From CAYRSS01 sp964426945 (GTDB lineage Bacteria > Planctomycetota > Phycisphaerae > UBA1845), in contig CAYRSS010000074.1 of NCBI GenBank assembly GCA_964426945.1, positions 1-17,178 of the forward strand: DNA of 17,178 bases. The letters run 5' to 3'. A model generated the notes under the pieces. The model searched no databases. It was given only the letters and a program-made list of their open reading frames with translations, and was not told where the DNA came from. The translations under genes were made by a program, and so were the position numbers. Shown here piece after piece: positions 15,103 through 17,178 of this stretch; position 1 is the first letter of the stretch, and each line of letters starts with the position of its first letter.

Positions 15103-15444
15103 ATGCTGGTGCTATCCAGGCAGCGCGACGAGACCATCATGATCGGCGACGAGGTCGAGGTCACGGTTGTCGACATCAGGGGCGACAAGGTGAGGCTCGG
15201 CATCACGGCGCCGCGAAGCATCCAGGTGCATCGCAAGGAAGTCTACGAAGCGATCAAGAGAGAGAACCGGCAGGCCTCGGGCATGAGCCCGGATGATCTG
15301 CCCGACGTGAGCAAACCCGGTTCGGCCCCTGGGGGCGCCCGGCTGGACGATAGAGGCGAGAAGCCGGGAGACGCCAGGGGTGACAAGCGGACCCGCAATG
15401 GCGAACTCAGAGACGACGACCCGCAGGGTCCGCTGAATCGCTGA
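15103..15444 (+). CDS. csrA: CsrA, RNA-binding translational regulator with a long tail
   Basis: CsrA is a small dimeric RNA-binding protein that blocks translation by covering GGA sites near ribosome binding sites. Residues 1-50 are near consensus: MLVLSRQRDETIMIGDEVEV, then VRLGITAPRSIQVHRKEVYE. Leu4 and Arg44, both important for RNA contact, are kept. AAGGAG at 15091-15096 is a strong ribosome binding site. The protein has 113 residues against about 61-75 in most species. Residues from about 55 on are a hydrophilic tail rich in Asp, Arg, Gly, Pro and Lys (SKPGSAPGG, DDRGEKPGDARGDKRTRNGE), probably disordered. I see no frameshift that would explain the tail. It lies between fliW and flagellin, pointing to flagellin mRNA as a main target. 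Confidence 0.96.
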   Translation: MLVLSRQRDETIMIGDEVEVTVVDIRGDKVRLGITAPRSIQVHRKEVYEAIKRENRQASGMSPDDLPDVSKPGSAPGGARLDDRGEKPGDARGDKRTRNGELRDDDPQGPLNR

Positions 15445-15582
15445 GGATGAGCGGCAGGCCCGCACCGGGCGGTGGTTCCGACGACGGCGTCGGGCGAGCC
15501 GGGCCGGAAGGGCGATACCCAAGGAGCCAGCCGACGAACCGGGGCCAGTGGATCGGCCCGGCAATGTCATGGAGGATGGTGC
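15445..15582 (+). promoter_or_regulatory. Flagellin leader with several candidate CsrA sites
   Basis: The 138 bases between csrA and flagellin contain several GGA sites of CsrA type. CCCAAGGAG is at 15518-15526. A stem GGGCC (15542-15546)/GGCCC (15555-15559) presents AGTGGATC with GGA at 15550-15552 in the loop. The Shine-Dalgarno sequence GGAGGATG (15571-15578) itself matches the ARGGAUG core. A further AGGATG sits at 15444-15449. A site over the ribosome binding site plus an upstream one is the layout known for the Bacillus hag leader. No sigma-28 or sigma-54 promoter was recognised here, so flagellin may share the csrA transcript. Confidence 0.6.
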
Positions 15583-17016
15583 ATGTCCACGATCAACACA
15601 AACATTCCGTCAGTGACTTCGCAGCGACACCTGCTCGGATCGCAGCGATCGCTCGCCCAGTCGCTCGAGCGACTCGCCAGCGGACTGCGCATCAACCGCG
15701 GCGCCGACGATCCGGCGGGCCTGATTGTCTCCGAGCGGCTGCGCAGCGAGATCGAGGCCGTCGGCCAGGCCGTCAGCAACTCGTCGCGGGCGATCAACGT
15801 CATCGCGACGACCGAGGGCGCCCTCGACGAAGTCTCGGCGCTGCTCATCGATATCCAGGGGCTGATCGTCGAAGCCGCCAACAGCGGCGCGTTCTCCGAT
15901 GAGGAGATCGAGGCGAACCAGCTCCAGATTGACTCGGCCATCGACTCGATCACCCGCATCGCCAACACGACCAGCTTCGCGGGTCGCAAGCTGCTCAACG
16001 GCGAGCTCGATTACGTCACCAGCGGCGTGGTCAGCAGCGAAATCACCGACGTGAACGTGCAGGCTGCCAAGTTCGGCAGCCTGTCCTACGTGCCGGTGCA
16101 GGTCGAAGTGACACAGTCCGCTCAGCGGGCGTCACTGGTGTTCAACGGACCGGGCATCAACAGCGCCGTCACCATCAATCTCGCCGGCGATGACGGCATC
16201 ATCACGTTGTCATTCCCCGCCAGCGCGTCGTCGAACCAGATCGTCGCCGCCATCAACGCCCAGACCGACGCCACCGGCGTCGTCGCCTCGGCGCTGGGAA
16301 CGGGTGGCTCGGCGGGCGTCTCCATCCACAGCCAGGACTACGGCACCGGCGCGTTCGTCGCCGTGAGAACCCTCGGCGGCAGCGCTGCCTTCGACGTGGA
16401 AAACCGCGACGGCGAGATCGTGACCCGATCCGCCGGCGTCGATGCCCTCGCCACGATCAACGGCGCGGCCACCATCGCCAACGGCCTGGAACTCAAGCTC
16501 AGCACCTCGCTGCTGAAAGTCGAACTGACCCTCGCCGAGGACTTCGGCGCGGGCTCGTCCGAGTTCGCGATCACCGAGGGCGGCGCGCTGTTCCAGCTCG
16601 GGCCGCAGGTGAACACGAACCTGCAGGAGAACATCGGCGTCAAGGCCATGCACGCCGAGAACCTGGGCAACTCGCTCGTGGGCTACCTCGCGCAGGTCAA
16701 GGGCGGCCAGGATTTCGCCCTGCGGACGGGCAACTTCAAGAACGCCTCGGACATCATCGACACGGTGATCACCCAGGTGGCCGTCCTCCGCGGAAGGCTC
16801 GGTGCGTTCGAACGCAACACGCTGCAGACGAACATCAACCAGCTCCAGATTACCGCGGAGAACCTGACGTCGTCCGAATCGGTCATCCGCGACACCGACT
16901 TCGCCGCGGAGACCAGCGAACTGACCCGCGCCCAGATCCTCGTCCAGGCCGGCAACAGCATTCTCGCGATCGCCAACGCGCAGTCGCAGAACGTGCTGCA
17001 GCTGCTGGGCGGGTAA
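15583..17016 (+). CDS. fliC: Flagellin, filament subunit
   Basis: This is the major filament protein, exported through the flagellar apparatus and polymerised beyond FlgL. I choose the ATG at 15583, giving 477 residues starting MSTINTNIPSVTSQRHLLGS, because GGAGGA at 15571-15576 lies 6 bases upstream; an in-frame reading from 15472 would add a meaningless leader. N-terminal D0/D1 motifs are LERLASGLRINRGADDPAGL and FAGRKLLNG. The C-terminal D1/D0 region has LGAFERNTLQTNINQLQITA, then SSESVIRDTDFAAETSELTR and the terminal SQNVLQLLGG. The middle (about 194-262) carries one flagellin-IN-like unit (SAVTINLAG, NQIVAAINAQTDATGV). No glycosylation site can be judged from sequence. It follows fliW and csrA, and its leader holds CsrA-like sites. 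Confidence 0.97.
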   Translation: MSTINTNIPSVTSQRHLLGSQRSLAQSLERLASGLRINRGADDPAGLIVSERLRSEIEAVGQAVSNSSRAINVIATTEGALDEVSALLIDIQGLIVEAANSGAFSDEEIEANQLQIDSAIDSITRIANTTSFAGRKLLNGELDYVTSGVVSSEITDVNVQAAKFGSLSYVPVQVEVTQSAQRASLVFNGPGINSAVTINLAGDDGIITLSFPASASSNQIVAAINAQTDATGVVASALGTGGSAGVSIHSQDYGTGAFVAVRTLGGSAAFDVENRDGEIVTRSAGVDALATINGAATIANGLELKLSTSLLKVELTLAEDFGAGSSEFAITEGGALFQLGPQVNTNLQENIGVKAMHAENLGNSLVGYLAQVKGGQDFALRTGNFKNASDIIDTVITQVAVLRGRLGAFERNTLQTNINQLQITAENLTSSESVIRDTDFAAETSELTRAQILVQAGNSILAIANAQSQNVLQLLGG

Positions 17017-17086
17017 ACGCGGAAGCGCGAAAAAGTCCAAACGTCCAAATCGGGAACGCGAGGGCGTAAGGGTCCGTCCCGTTTAG

Positions 17087-17106
17087 CGCCGCCGCGTGCG
17101 GCGGCG
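17087..17106. terminator. GC hairpin between convergent genes
   Basis: CGCCGCCG (17087-17094) pairs with CGGCGGCG (17099-17106) around CGTG, 70 bases after the flagellin stop and 21 bases beyond the end of the minus-strand frame at 17128. No T-run follows on the plus strand; on the minus strand the stem leads into CTAAAC. A shared terminator for both directions is plausible from position. A short direct repeat GTCCAAA (17035-17041 and 17043-17049) lies before it. Confidence 0.4.
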
Positions 17107-17127
17107 TGGGGGCTGGGCGTCCGGGCG

Positions 17128-17178
17128 CTATGGCGTGACCGCGCGTTGCAGGGCGGCCACGTCGCAGAGGTCGGTGAT
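17128..17178 (-). CDS. C-terminal end of a minus-strand gene, possibly dockerin-like
   Basis: Read on the minus strand from the window edge, the frame gives ITDLCDVAALQRAVTP and a TAG stop at 17130-17128. Only 16 residues are visible. The pattern resembles the end of planctomycete dockerin-like domains (DxxDFAAFQxCF), where the second calcium loop runs into a short helix and the protein stops. The gene would converge on flagellin. Because the fragment is so short, the coding call is tentative. Confidence 0.4.
   Translation of the reverse strand: MTDLCDVAALQRAVTP

Noticed and set aside
17035..17049. Direct repeat GTCCAAA twice after flagellin
   Set aside because: Two 7-base copies one base apart are too little to call a CRISPR, att site or iteron.

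Overview
The window is a chromosomal segment rich in G+C. It most likely comes from a flagellated member of the Planctomycetota, probably of Phycisphaerae type. The support is indirect: a large secreted protein carries repeated DCNxNGxPDxCD segments, a GACC-type cysteine motif and dockerin-like calcium loops, a mix I associate with planctomycete exported proteins. The flagellar genes include FlgH and FlgI (L and P rings), so the cell has an outer membrane and a peptidoglycan layer. No rRNA, tRNA, insertion sequence or CRISPR array was seen.

Left part (1-4284): three tightly packed or overlapping plus-strand genes. These are an unrecognised protein with one calcium-binding-like loop and a possible RHS-core remnant, a short lipoprotein with a TolB/PD40-like segment, and a 926-residue exported mosaic protein. 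The first gene is visibly poorer in G+C than the flagellar block (31/60 in bases 181-240 against 44/60 in bases 12841-12900, hand counts), so it may have a separate history. A gene-free, hairpin-containing stretch follows (4285-4659). It holds a sigma-54-like promoter motif at 4594-4608.

Middle part (4660-14237): one flagellar cluster in a single direction. It contains a 64-codon unknown ORF coupled to flgF, then flgF, flgG (rod), flgA (P-ring chaperone), flgH (L ring), flgI (P ring), a single-domain flgJ (rod binding), flgN (export chaperone), flgK and flgL (hook-filament junction). Most joints are overlaps or short gaps. Together the genes build the distal rod, the outer rings and the junction on which the filament starts.

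Right part (14454-17016): fliW, csrA and flagellin in that order. This is the FliW-CsrA-flagellin partner-switch module, in which CsrA represses flagellin translation and FliW, freed when flagellin is exported, sequesters CsrA. The non-coding leaders here are the most interesting DNA in the window. The csrA leader has two hairpins whose hexaloops carry GGA. The flagellin leader has a hairpin with GGA in its loop, an upstream CAAGGA, and a GGAGGATG that coincides with the ribosome binding site. The fliW leader carries a strong 9-bp hairpin. These look like CsrA targets, so the module may regulate itself as well as flagellin. The window closes with a GC hairpin and the last 16 codons of a minus-strand gene that converges on flagellin.

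The machinery itself is known. The parts that look unusual are the 64-codon ORF ahead of flgF, a 113-residue CsrA with a long charged tail, a FlgH without a lipobox cysteine, a double-length FlgL with three tandem flagellin-IN-like repeats, and the RNA structures around csrA and flagellin.
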